NCBI GenBank assembly: GCA_934433485.1
Contig: CAKRZR010000019.1
Location: 1 to 42,315 of the forward strand
DNA length: 42,315 nt
Source: an uncultured Eubacteriales bacterium
GTDB taxonomy: Bacteria; Bacillota; Clostridia; Oscillospirales; CAG-272
Direction: 5' to 3'
Of the stretch, positions 32,307 to 40,265 are shown one piece after another. The position numbers and the translations under genes were made by a program. The notes beneath the pieces are model-generated. The model had not been told where the DNA came from and made no database searches. It saw only the letters and a program-made list of their open reading frames with translations. Positions within the stretch are counted from its first letter, which is position 1. Each line of letters begins with the position of its first letter.

Positions 32307-35039
32307 TTATTCTCCAATCGGCGCAAACGTGATCTCTATAGTGCTGTCGCAGCTTGCCGGAGTGATCTTATACTCCGTGACGGCGCCGACACTCTTGCCG
32401 TTGACGATCACATCCGCCACTGCGTAGCCTTCGTTCGGGGTGATCTTGATCGTGCGTGTTGCGCCGAACGCGATGGAGAACGAATCCGGTACGTTCACAC
32501 AACCGCCTTCGCCGACGCGTATTGTTACGCTGAACAGCCGGGGCATCGTGCCGTTGCCGAACGGGTTAAAGCCGCAGTCGTCGTTGTCACGATCGTCGTC
32601 GGGATCGTTGTCATCCACGATTTCTCCGTCTAAGTAGCGTATGCCGGTGATTACCTCGTCGTAGCCTTCCACGCCGTCGTTGTCCACACGCAGCGTGACC
32701 TTGCCGGAGCCGGTTTCATAGCAAAATTCCGATTCGGGTGTGACAGGTACGTCCGTGAAGCGTACCGATTCCTTTTCTTCGCCGGGATATTCCACCGTGA
32801 TCTGCATCACACCGTCGCCGGTACCGTAAATGTGCGTTTCGTACGTCTTGGAGGCGTCCAGACGGAGCGTTTTCACCTCGTGCGCATCATCTACCTCCAG
32901 TGTGCCGAAGCTCGTCGCATAGGACGGGTACGTAGGGTCGGAAGAGAGAATTTCGTCCTCATAGGAGACATATACTTCTACCGGGCATGCGATCTTGATG
33001 AGGATCTGACTGCCGGTAAGACGAATATCGTCCGCGTTTTCAAGGAAGCTGAAGCGCAGGTCGGACACATCCTTGACAGCCGTGTAGGTGCAGCCATGCA
33101 GATCGGCGATCCCTTGTAAGAGCTGTTCCGCGGTGCCGCCTTCCCACAGATCGAAGCCAAGCGTGTAGATGTAGACATCCTCATTGTTCACAAGGTGTGC
33201 GGCGATGTTGTACGCGTTGTTGGAGGCGGAGGAGTTGAACGGACCGGACGTGCCGTATTTTGCCGCCGCGGAGGAGGATTCGTTCGCTTCACCATCGGAG
33301 AGCAGCAGAATGATCTTGCGCTCGGCGGTGCTGTCCGCGAATTTTTCCTCGGCACGGAGCAGCGCGTCGGAGATCGGGGTCATGCCGTAGTCCCGATAGC
33401 CGTTTTTCAGCGCGGCGCGGATATCGTCCATGTTGTCATAGAAAGCAGAATCGCCGCTTTTTGCCGTGAAGAAAATCGCGGGATCGTCGCCGAAAGCCGC
33501 CATCGCGATACGCGTTTTGCCGGAATCGGTCAGTACCTGTTCTGCAAAGACTTCCGCGGCAGACAGCATTTCCGAAAAAGCGGTATTGCTCATGGAGCCG
33601 GAGCCGTCCAGAAGCAGGATAATGTCGCGCGAGGGCGTATATACTGTCGGCGTTTCCTCTTCCGTCCACTTTGCCGTGAGGATGATCTCCCCTTTGGCAA
33701 GCGGCGCGTAATTATTGGCATACGCATCGATGGTGACCTTATAGCGGTGCCCGTTTACAAAGGTGCCGTTGTTCACATAGGAACCGAGATCGGTCGGATA
33801 GCGGAACTGGCGGATCGTACGGGAGGTTTTTGTGCCGTCAAAGATGAAGTACCCGGCATACGGACCTTTTTGACCGTCCAGTCCGGTCAGATCCTCCACG
33901 GTAATGTGGTACTGCGCGGCGTCGTCTACGGGGATCCAGTTTAAGGACAAGCCGTTTTTACAGTCCACGGCGGCGTGGTTTGTGGGAGAGGTGATGCGCA
34001 GGGTATTCGTCACCATACCGGATACGATGTCGTTGTGCCACTGTGCGGAACCCGCGGTGATGGCGGAAACGATCTCGTCCGCGGTCTTGGCGCCTTTGGC
34101 GGAGGGATTGTCGTCGCCGTAGATGACCTTGAGCGAATCTATGTAATTGGAGCGGTCCACGATGGTGATGCCGACGGTTGAACCTTTTTTTACACCAAGT
34201 GTTGTTTTCTTGTCGTTAAATGTATTCGTGTATGCGTGATCCAGTCCGGTTGTAGCCAGCATGAAAGCGTTGAAGTCTGGATTGTTTTTCTTTCTGCCGA
34301 TGTTGAAACAACCGGTAGAGGAGCGGGTAGTGTTTTTGATCAGGTTCGGACCATCATACCCGCGGGAATGGATGTTGATTCCCGTGCCTCTGGCGTTCAG
34401 ATTGCTCGCACCTTTTTCACTACACCGTACACCGCTGCCTGCCGTGGTCTGGATGTTCAGCGCGCCGTATTTCCCCTGGTGGTTCACAGCGCTAATATTG
34501 TAGATACCGTCTTTTGTGATGGAGACAGGCGTACCGTTGTTTAAAGATTCCTTACGCACGTTATCCGCCATTGTTGAGGCGTCTTTCGTGGCATAAGCGA
34601 TGTAGGGACGCCCTTTTCCATCTGCACGGACAACAAGGCAAACAGCACTCATATTATAACGGTTCTTTTTGACATCGTAGCTGTAACCGCTTTTCACAGG
34701 CGTGCTGTCCTTGAGGTTGGCACTGCAGCCTTCAAAAAAGAAAATAACATTACCGTCTACACTTTTGTATAATTGCAACAGATTTTTCGCCACACGATAA
34801 TCATTCGTTTTCGACTGGATGTGGTACCGGATGGCGTTGTAGGCGTATTCGGAGAGTTCTTCTCTTAAGAAAAGCCCCTTTGTTTTCTCGGCAAAAGTGG
34901 TTTCCAGAACACTTTCGTCGAGGAGAGAAGGATACAATTTGGAAAACGGGTCGTCTGCCGCCTGTACTGTAACGGGGAAAAGTCCCACGATCATCAGAAC
35001 GGTCAGAAAGAGGGAGAGCAAAGCGATCGAGCGTGTCAT
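32307..35039 (-). CDS. Secreted von Willebrand A protein with L,D-transpeptidase-like N-terminal domain
   Basis: A 910-residue exported protein. Residues 1-27 are a signal peptide ending at VQA. Residues about 95-300 include NIHSRG with His224 and SSTGCFNIG with Cys244, spaced as in the H...S-x-G-C active site of YkuD-type L,D-transpeptidases. A fibronectin-like stretch follows (about 350-455), then a VWA domain (about 470-670) with a complete MIDAS: DGSGS (478-482), Thr554 in YGMTPISDAL and Asp582 in LLSDGEAN. The rest holds beta domains, an acidic run (DDNDPDDDRDND) and a C-terminal InlB-repeat-like unit (FSVTIRVGEGG ... ITPNEGYAVADVIVNGKSVG). No sorting signal is seen. GAAAGGACGTCACC lies before the ATG. 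The enzyme assignment is inference from motif only. Confidence 0.82.
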   Translation of the reverse strand: MTRSIALLSLFLTVLMIVGLFPVTVQAADDPFSKLYPSLLDESVLETTFAEKTKGLFLREELSEYAYNAIRYHIQSKTNDYRVAKNLLQLYKSVDGNVIFFFEGCSANLKDSTPVKSGYSYDVKKNRYNMSAVCLVVRADGKGRPYIAYATKDASTMADNVRKESLNNGTPVSITKDGIYNISAVNHQGKYGALNIQTTAGSGVRCSEKGASNLNARGTGINIHSRGYDGPNLIKNTTRSSTGCFNIGRKKNNPDFNAFMLATTGLDHAYTNTFNDKKTTLGVKKGSTVGITIVDRSNYIDSLKVIYGDDNPSAKGAKTADEIVSAITAGSAQWHNDIVSGMVTNTLRITSPTNHAAVDCKNGLSLNWIPVDDAAQYHITVEDLTGLDGQKGPYAGYFIFDGTKTSRTIRQFRYPTDLGSYVNNGTFVNGHRYKVTIDAYANNYAPLAKGEIILTAKWTEEETPTVYTPSRDIILLLDGSGSMSNTAFSEMLSAAEVFAEQVLTDSGKTRIAMAAFGDDPAIFFTAKSGDSAFYDNMDDIRAALKNGYRDYGMTPISDALLRAEEKFADSTAERKIILLLSDGEANESSSAAAKYGTSGPFNSSASNNAYNIAAHLVNNEDVYIYTLGFDLWEGGTAEQLLQGIADLHGCTYTAVKDVSDLRFSFLENADDIRLTGSQILIKIACPVEVYVSYEDEILSSDPTYPSYATSFGTLEVDDAHEVKTLRLDASKTYETHIYGTGDGVMQITVEYPGEEKESVRFTDVPVTPESEFCYETGSGKVTLRVDNDGVEGYDEVITGIRYLDGEIVDDNDPDDDRDNDDCGFNPFGNGTMPRLFSVTIRVGEGGCVNVPDSFSIAFGATRTIKITPNEGYAVADVIVNGKSVGAVTEYKITPASCDSTIEITFAPIGE

Positions 35040-35124
35040 GGTGACGTCCTTTCAAAGTGAATACCTGTACATTTGCGGAATACGATCCATATGTGAGTCC
35101 TGCGCATGTACACAGTTTGTGTAT

Positions 35125-35153
35125 AGTATACGCCAAAAAGAGGAAAATTGCAA
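35125..35153 (-). promoter_or_regulatory. Promoter of the VWA protein gene
   Basis: TTGCAA (35153-35148), 17-base spacer, TATACT (35130-35125). Short palindromes GTATAGTATAC (35121-35131) and ACACAGTTTGTGT (35110-35122) lie at and after the -10 box. Confidence 0.7.
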
Positions 35154-35214
35154 TGGCTTTCCTGGAAAAAGTTCCCATATGGTGCGAAATTGCCGTTCTT
35201 CGTCAGCCAATCGC

Positions 35215-36612
35215 TCATTCCTCCTTTTTTATGACCGCCAGTGCCGCGCCGTCCTCGCACGCGACTGTGTACCGCAGATCCGTGATCCCGGTGGTGATCA
35301 TGTCGCCTTCGCGGAGAATCACATAGTCGCCCTCTCTAAGACCCGTGTATGCCACCAGTACCTCCGCGCCGTCTATGGTCTCTGCGGCGAAAAAGCGCGG
35401 GTAGGTCTCCGATGTGACACGGTAGCCGGTCGGATACTGGAAATCCGCCGCTCCGATGCTGCGTTCGCGCATATCCACGGAGAAATCCCGGCAGTATGCG
35501 TATTGGCAGGATATGTCATAGGTATAGTCGAACTGTGCGGTGTCGGTGCGTGTGATCTGCGTGATCTGTACCGTCAACCCTTTTGTCTGGTACGCGACAA
35601 AATCACAGTCCATGCTTTCGCCGACTGCCATGAGCGGGAACGAAAACGTCGGCAGCGCGCGGACACCGTCCTTGTTCAGGTAGAGAAAGCCAAAATGGTA
35701 TGCGATCCTCTCCGGCATGATCGCTGTGATCGAGGTTTCCGCGTCTGCCGGGAGATACGACTCCGCACCGGCGTAAACACCGTAATTTCCGGCGGACAGC
35801 GTATTTCCGGGGATTTTGCCAAGCAGCGCGTTTCCTTGCAGAAAACCCATAGTTCCATCCGAAAACTGCGTTTTGCCGGATATCGCGCCGTTTGCGTATT
35901 CCGCGTCGCTTAGGATCGCGTCAGAGAGCGGATCGGTGACTTGCAGGATGCTGAGGTTGCGCGAAACGGGCAGGGCAGAAAAACGCAGCTTCTCATACTG
36001 TGCCGTGGCTGGGGTGGCCGCCGTATCCAACTTTGTGAGCGGGATTTTAACGCTTGTCAGATGGTTGTCCGTCAGGGTGATCTCCCCGGTAAACGGGATG
36101 TTGCAGTAGAGCAGGCATGTGTAGCCGACCGACGCCCAAGATCCGCCAGTCGGTTTGTATTCCGTTCCGGCAATGGAAAGGCGCGCGTCCATCCACTCCG
36201 GCATGCTTCCGTCCGGGAACAGCGGATCCGTTTCTTCCTCCGCACGGTAGAGCCAGATCTGCATGCTGCATCCGGTCTGCGTGTTTCCGTATTCATCGAC
36301 GGTTCCGGTAAGGGACGCGTCGTAGGACAGTAGCACCGTGTCTATCGTCGTATCGCCGAGCATTACCGGTCCCGTCGTACCGTACAGAACTACACTGTTC
36401 TCCGGCAGAAAGCCGTATCCGGGCGCAAACAGATACGACAGCATCCGGAATCCGACGAGACAAGCCGCCAACCCGACCAGCGCTGCCAATACCCAGAGTC
36501 GATGCGGTTTCCGCCTTTTAGCGGGCATATCCAGCGCTTCCAGTAGATACCGGTCGTCGATTGCGCCGACTGCGTCTGTGAAGATGTTCTTTGCGAATTT
36601 TTCGTTTGTCAT
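35215..36612 (-). CDS. Single-pass membrane protein, putative anti-sigma factor
   Basis: A 465-residue protein: a 40-residue cytosolic part (TNEKFAKNIFTDAVGAIDDR, LLEALDMPAKRRKPH), one membrane helix (about 42-63, LWVLAALVGLAACLVGF), and about 400 residues outside made mostly of beta structure. It lies 12 bases after the ECF sigma gene with its own GGAGGAGTCACG site, and such a cytosolic segment plus outside sensor is the usual plan for clostridial anti-sigma factors. No zinc-binding HxxxCxxC motif is seen, so the sigma-binding part would be of another type. The outside domain is not recognised. A minority alternative is a membrane sensor unrelated to sigma control. Confidence 0.75.
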   Translation of the reverse strand: MTNEKFAKNIFTDAVGAIDDRYLLEALDMPAKRRKPHRLWVLAALVGLAACLVGFRMLSYLFAPGYGFLPENSVVLYGTTGPVMLGDTTIDTVLLSYDASLTGTVDEYGNTQTGCSMQIWLYRAEEETDPLFPDGSMPEWMDARLSIAGTEYKPTGGSWASVGYTCLLYCNIPFTGEITLTDNHLTSVKIPLTKLDTAATPATAQYEKLRFSALPVSRNLSILQVTDPLSDAILSDAEYANGAISGKTQFSDGTMGFLQGNALLGKIPGNTLSAGNYGVYAGAESYLPADAETSITAIMPERIAYHFGFLYLNKDGVRALPTFSFPLMAVGESMDCDFVAYQTKGLTVQITQITRTDTAQFDYTYDISCQYAYCRDFSVDMRERSIGAADFQYPTGYRVTSETYPRFFAAETIDGAEVLVAYTGLREGDYVILREGDMITTGITDLRYTVACEDGAALAVIKKEE

Positions 36613-36624
36613 CGTGACTCCTCC

Positions 36625-37206
36625 CTACAGAATGTGTTCCTTTTCCAGATATTTATGCAGCTTTTTTCGAATCCGACACAGTCGCACGGACACGCGGTTT
36701 TCGCTGATACCGCAAGCTTTCGCAACCGCTGTGACCGGATCGAAAAACCAGTACCGGAGAACAAAAAGCCGCCTGTCATCCGCGGACAATGTGTCGAGAA
36801 ACGCTTCGATTGCCGCGGTAAGCGCACCGGTTTCCACGGTGCGGGCAGGATCGGAATCCGCGGTGGGATCGACAATTTCAGATAGCTCCGCGTCTGGCAG
36901 AAAGTCGATCCGGCTCCGGTCACGCCGTGCGGCATGGGCTTTTCTATATCGGTCAAGCGCAGCGTTTCGGGCGATCCGGCAGAGATAGGCGCGCAGGGAA
37001 TTAGGTTCCGCAGGCGGCACGGTCTGCCAGAGCCGGATCCACACATCCGCGAAGCATTCCTCTCTCTCTCCCGGATCTGTGAGCACATTCGCGATGATCC
37101 GACGGACAAGCGCACCGTAAGCGTCCCGTGCGGCGGACAGTCCCGCTTCCTGGGTGTTCGGAGCGGATAAAGCGGTGAGAATTTCGTTTTCCTTTATATC
37201 AACCAT
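36625..37206 (-). CDS. ECF-type RNA polymerase sigma factor
   Basis: A 193-residue sigma-70 family factor. Region 2 is seen in EECFADVWIRLWQTV and SLRAYLCRIARNAALDRYRK (about 50-95) and region 4 in FLDTLSADDRRLFVLRYWFF and GISENRVSVRLCRIRKKLHK (about 135-190). It directs polymerase to stress promoters when freed from its partner at 35215-36612. The ATG at 37206 has AGGAGGTGCGTCTT upstream; a GTG three codons earlier is covered by the ribosome site. A promoter of ECF type (37247-37272) lies just ahead, which suggests that it transcribes its own operon. Confidence 0.92.
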   Translation of the reverse strand: MVDIKENEILTALSAPNTQEAGLSAARDAYGALVRRIIANVLTDPGEREECFADVWIRLWQTVPPAEPNSLRAYLCRIARNAALDRYRKAHAARRDRSRIDFLPDAELSEIVDPTADSDPARTVETGALTAAIEAFLDTLSADDRRLFVLRYWFFDPVTAVAKACGISENRVSVRLCRIRKKLHKYLEKEHIL

Positions 37207-37246
37207 AAGACGCACCTCCTATTTTTTACCTGTTTCTATCCTATAA

Positions 37247-37272
37247 GACGCAAACGCGCGTGGAATCTTTCA
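37247..37272 (-). promoter_or_regulatory. ECF-type promoter of the sigma/anti-sigma operon
   Basis: TGAAAG (37272-37267), 16-base spacer, CGTC (37250-37247) followed by TTATA. This resembles the TGAAAC-N16-CGTC pattern of ECF sigma factors; no good vegetative promoter is seen in this gap. Confidence 0.6.
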
Positions 37273-37281
37273 CCGCAAACG

Positions 37282-37313
37282 AAAAAATCCGCCCGGGACG
37301 GACAGATTTTTTT
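37282..37313 (-). terminator. Intrinsic terminator of azlCD
   Basis: Stem AAAAAATC / GATTTTTT with an inner TCCG/CGGA pairing around CCCGGG; T-rich tail on the minus strand, and nearly symmetric, so it may also work on plus. Confidence 0.75.
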
Positions 37314-37318
37314 ACGTT

Positions 37319-37627
37319 TTACAGCACCGCCAGAATCAGCTCCGTCAGGTACGCGCCGACCACGCCCGCGATGGACACGACAAGCAGACTCTTGCGACAG
37401 AACGAGAATATGACAGCGATCACCACGCCGACGGCAGCGGACAATGGGTGATCGGTCGCGTAAAAGGACGCAGGGATCGCCATGGCGCTGAGCACCGCGT
37501 ACGGGATGTAATAGAGTAAATCTTTGAGAAAGCGCGAGGTGATCCTGCGGCGGAAGAGCGTGAACGGCAGCATCCGCATGAGGTAGGTGACACCCGCCAT
37601 CACCGCGATATAGATAAAGATGTTCAT
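37319..37627 (-). CDS. azlD: Branched-chain amino acid exporter small subunit AzlD
   Basis: A 102-residue protein with about four membrane helices and the AzlD signature AVMAGVTYLMRMLPFTLFRR at the N-terminus. With AzlC it exports branched-chain amino acids or analogues. It starts 4 bases inside the azlC stop (37624-37627), so the two are translationally coupled. Terminator follows at once. Length is normal for the family (about 100 residues). Confidence 0.92.
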   Translation of the reverse strand: MNIFIYIAVMAGVTYLMRMLPFTLFRRRITSRFLKDLLYYIPYAVLSAMAIPASFYATDHPLSAAVGVVIAVIFSFCRKSLLVVSIAGVVGAYLTELILAVL

Positions 37628-38403
37628 GCCTTGTCACCTCCATCCGCGGGATCCGACCTGCGTGGGAAGAAAACCGCACCGACGACGGCGCCGAACACAC
37701 CGCACAGGATGATGGAAAAGCCGGAGGAGACGCCCGCGAAAATCGGCAGGTAGCGGATGGCGCAGGACAGCACGGCGGCGAGCAGCACCACGGTGAGGAT
37801 CCCGCGAGACTGACGTGCCGGCGGGATGATGATCGCGAAGAACATCCCATAGATCGCCAGTCCAAGCGCGCTGCACAGACGCGGCGGCAGAATATTCCCG
37901 GCAATCCCGCCAAGCAGTGTACCAGCCGACCAGCCGAGAAACGGGAGCAGAATCAGTCCGTACAGGAATTGACGGCTTACCTCGCCCGGTCTGCCCGACG
38001 CGACGGCGAAAATCTCATCCGTGATTCCGAACGCGGTGACGAGGCGGTGCGGCACAGTCAGCGATTTGTCCGCTTTCTGCGAGAGGGAAAGGCTCATCAG
38101 GGCGTATCGCAGATTGATGACAAACTCCGCGATCGCCATCTCGAGATAGCTGCCCCCTGCGACGATGATGGACAGTCCCGCCACCTGACCGGCGGAGGTG
38201 AGATTGGTCATGGAAAGGAGCAGGGCGATCCACGGAGACAGCCCTGCGTTGGCGGCGGCGATGCCAAAGCCGAATGATACGGAAATGTAGCCAAGCGCGA
38301 TCGGGATGCCCTGTCGGAGTCCGCAGAGGAAATCCACGCGCGATTTTTGCGGAATGTACAAGAGATACGACCTTCTTACTGTGAGAATGAAAACAGTTGT
38401 CAT
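37624..38403 (-). CDS. azlC: Branched-chain amino acid exporter large subunit AzlC
   Basis: A 259-residue membrane protein of the AzlC family: FLCGLRQGIPIALGYISVSF near the N-terminus, the conserved SMTNLTSAGQVAGL and AEFVINLRYALMSLSLSQK in the middle, and FGITDEIFAVAS. It is the large subunit of the AzlCD exporter. The ATG at 38403 has AAAGGTTGCCTT before it; the N-terminus is some 25 residues longer than the minimal family form. Operon azlC-azlD with promoter at 38420-38448. No Lrp-type regulator gene lies next to it. Confidence 0.92.
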   Translation of the reverse strand: MTTVFILTVRRSYLLYIPQKSRVDFLCGLRQGIPIALGYISVSFGFGIAAANAGLSPWIALLLSMTNLTSAGQVAGLSIIVAGGSYLEMAIAEFVINLRYALMSLSLSQKADKSLTVPHRLVTAFGITDEIFAVASGRPGEVSRQFLYGLILLPFLGWSAGTLLGGIAGNILPPRLCSALGLAIYGMFFAIIIPPARQSRGILTVVLLAAVLSCAIRYLPIFAGVSSGFSIILCGVFGAVVGAVFFPRRSDPADGGDKA

Positions 38404-38419
38404 AAGGCAACCTTTCTAT

Positions 38420-38448
38420 AGTATACCATATCGTGCGCGGATTTACAA
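38420..38448 (-). promoter_or_regulatory. Promoter of azlCD
   Basis: TTGTAA (38448-38443), 17-base spacer, TATACT (38425-38420), starting 7 bases after the T-run of the upstream terminator. Confidence 0.7.
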
Positions 38449-38454
38449 GAGCAG

Positions 38455-38495
38455 AAAAACACAGGAGAATCCGTGCGGTGCGGGATTCTCCTGTG
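38455..38495 (-). terminator. Intrinsic terminator of the DUF4091 gene
   Basis: Perfect 13-bp stem CACAGGAGAATCC (38460-38472) with GGATTCTCCTGTG (38483-38495); minus strand continues into TTTTTC. Confidence 0.9.
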
Positions 38496-38525
38496 CGATT
38501 TTGTCGAAATAGATTGCGTTTTTTG

Positions 38526-40064
38526 TCAGGACAGAGCGGCAAGCAGCTCCCGGCGCGCGGCACGGAACACATGCGGGTCGTATTCCACATCGCGGAACGA
38601 GCGGAAGACGCGGTCGCAGATCGCGTCCGCACGGGCACGGTCTGTCTCGGCGAGCTTTTTGAGCATTTCGTATTCCTCGGCGCTCGCACGGTGGTTCTCC
38701 AGCCGGATCGACATCCACGGTTCCTTGTCGCTCGGATAGATCAGATGCGTGTCGCCCGCGGGCAGATGGCAGACGGAGTCTGTATTGTGGTGCTCCGGGC
38801 AGTTTTCCTGGAAGGGATCCTGTCCCGGCTGATAACACATTGCCGCCCAGTGGAGGTATCCGGTCAGATTGTATTTGTAGTTGCCCCAGAAGAGATAGCG
38901 CGTCGAGAGGAGCGGATAGTCCATGAACCGGTTGATATAGCCGGGTTCCCGCGGACCGCAGCAGACATAATGCCAGATCTCGTCGCCGTTCGCGCGCAGG
39001 GTTTCCATTTCCTTTTGATGACGGTCGTATTCGGCGTTCAGCGGTACCCAGATATCGAGCGCACCGTGCAGATTGCCGTAGGACATCGCGTCCACGAGGC
39101 GGATATCGGGCACAAATTTGCGGATCAGACCGCAGAGCGCACGGAATTCGGTGGCGTTGTAGGTGTTCGGCTCGTCGGCAACGCCCATGATGAATTTGTC
39201 GAGCCAGCCGTTTCTCTCAAGCATGTCGTGCAGCGCCGGGAGATACTGCGACAGATAGCAATACCCCTCATAGGACATCGACGGGATATCGCCGTTTACG
39301 AGAATCGTTGATTCGTGCCAGCTCTTCCGCCAGCCGACGCTCGGACCGTTGAAGTATTTCATGCCGAGCGCGAAATACCGGCGCATGGATTCCTCCATCG
39401 GCGTGAAATCAAAGGCGTATTTGTTGTCGCCGAGAGCGGTTACGACAGGACCGCCCATATACATCATGTTCTGGTGCATCCGGCGGAGCAGCGCGACACA
39501 GCGGCGGTCCATCTCGTCCCATTCCGGTGTGCCCGGCTGTACGTGGAAGTACGTTTCCAGCTGCCTTGTCGCGTATCCCTGGATGATCGTCAGCGTCTCC
39601 TCAGGCACGACGGCGGCGTAAACCTCGATCTGCACCGGGATCACTGCATCGCCTGCCACAACCTGTCCATGATATGTACCGGGTACCGCGTCCTCCGGGA
39701 TCACGAACGCGAGATAGAGACCGCCCTCGCCGTTTGTCACCGGAATGGTGCCGTCATAGGGGCGCAGGCAGTCGTATACGAGAAACGGCGCGATCCGTTC
39801 TGGATAATGCGGCGCGCGGTTCTCCGGTGCGATGCCCTCGTTGCGCTCAACCATAACGGGGCAGAGCCCGTAGATTTCGCAGGCAAACGGCACGTCGTCC
39901 ATCTGCACGGTGATTTTGCCATCGCTCGGCACATCGCCCAGCAGGATCTGTACGGCGGCATAGGTACGGCGCGGTGTGTCCAATGCGATGGCGTTTGTTC
40001 CGGAACGGTACGACCATTCTCCCGGATAGGTGTATTCCGCGGCGTCGACTATGGTGTATGACAT
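38526..40064 (-). CDS. DUF4091 / GH123-like glycoside hydrolase
   Basis: A 512-residue protein: an N-terminal beta-sandwich part (1-150), then a barrel-like domain. FIMGVADEPNTYNA with Asp297-Glu298 matches the adjacent Asp/Glu pair of GH123 N-acetyl-galactosaminidases, which use substrate-assisted catalysis; DUF4091 proteins share this plan. Other family landmarks are GGPVVTALGDNKYAFDF and GYLHWAAMCYQPGQDPF. No signal peptide, so cytosolic. GGGAGGAATCC precedes the ATG at 40064; the open frame upstream of this is non-coding promoter DNA. Single gene with strong promoter and terminator. Exact substrate is unknown; N-acetyl-hexosaminide is inference. Confidence 0.85.
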   Translation of the reverse strand: MSYTIVDAAEYTYPGEWSYRSGTNAIALDTPRRTYAAVQILLGDVPSDGKITVQMDDVPFACEIYGLCPVMVERNEGIAPENRAPHYPERIAPFLVYDCLRPYDGTIPVTNGEGGLYLAFVIPEDAVPGTYHGQVVAGDAVIPVQIEVYAAVVPEETLTIIQGYATRQLETYFHVQPGTPEWDEMDRRCVALLRRMHQNMMYMGGPVVTALGDNKYAFDFTPMEESMRRYFALGMKYFNGPSVGWRKSWHESTILVNGDIPSMSYEGYCYLSQYLPALHDMLERNGWLDKFIMGVADEPNTYNATEFRALCGLIRKFVPDIRLVDAMSYGNLHGALDIWVPLNAEYDRHQKEMETLRANGDEIWHYVCCGPREPGYINRFMDYPLLSTRYLFWGNYKYNLTGYLHWAAMCYQPGQDPFQENCPEHHNTDSVCHLPAGDTHLIYPSDKEPWMSIRLENHRASAEEYEMLKKLAETDRARADAICDRVFRSFRDVEYDPHVFRAARRELLAALS

Positions 40065-40112
40065 AGTGGATTCCTCCCTGATTCTCCTCCCGTGTACGGG
40101 AATCTTTTCTAT

Positions 40113-40141
40113 ATTATAACAGCAGCGGCGCGAAAAGTAAA
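40113..40141 (-). promoter_or_regulatory. Promoter of the DUF4091 gene
   Basis: TTTACT (40141-40136), 17-base spacer, TATAAT (40118-40113). A dyad CCCGT-N2-ACGGG (40090-40101) lies in the leader near the expected transcription start. Confidence 0.75.
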
Positions 40142-40193
40142 GAGATATGTGAAAAAATTCACGCGATTTCGGCGAATAGGCACCGTCAGCACC

Positions 40194-40222
40194 TTGCAAA
40201 ATGGGCTGGAATCTGTTATAAT
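40194..40222 (+). promoter_or_regulatory. Promoter of the LCP gene
   Basis: TTGCAA (40194-40199), 17-base spacer, TATAAT (40217-40222), divergent from the DUF4091 promoter. Confidence 0.8.
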
Positions 40223-40265
40223 ACCTACGTTATCGCATTGTATCAAAAAATATGAGGCATATTTC

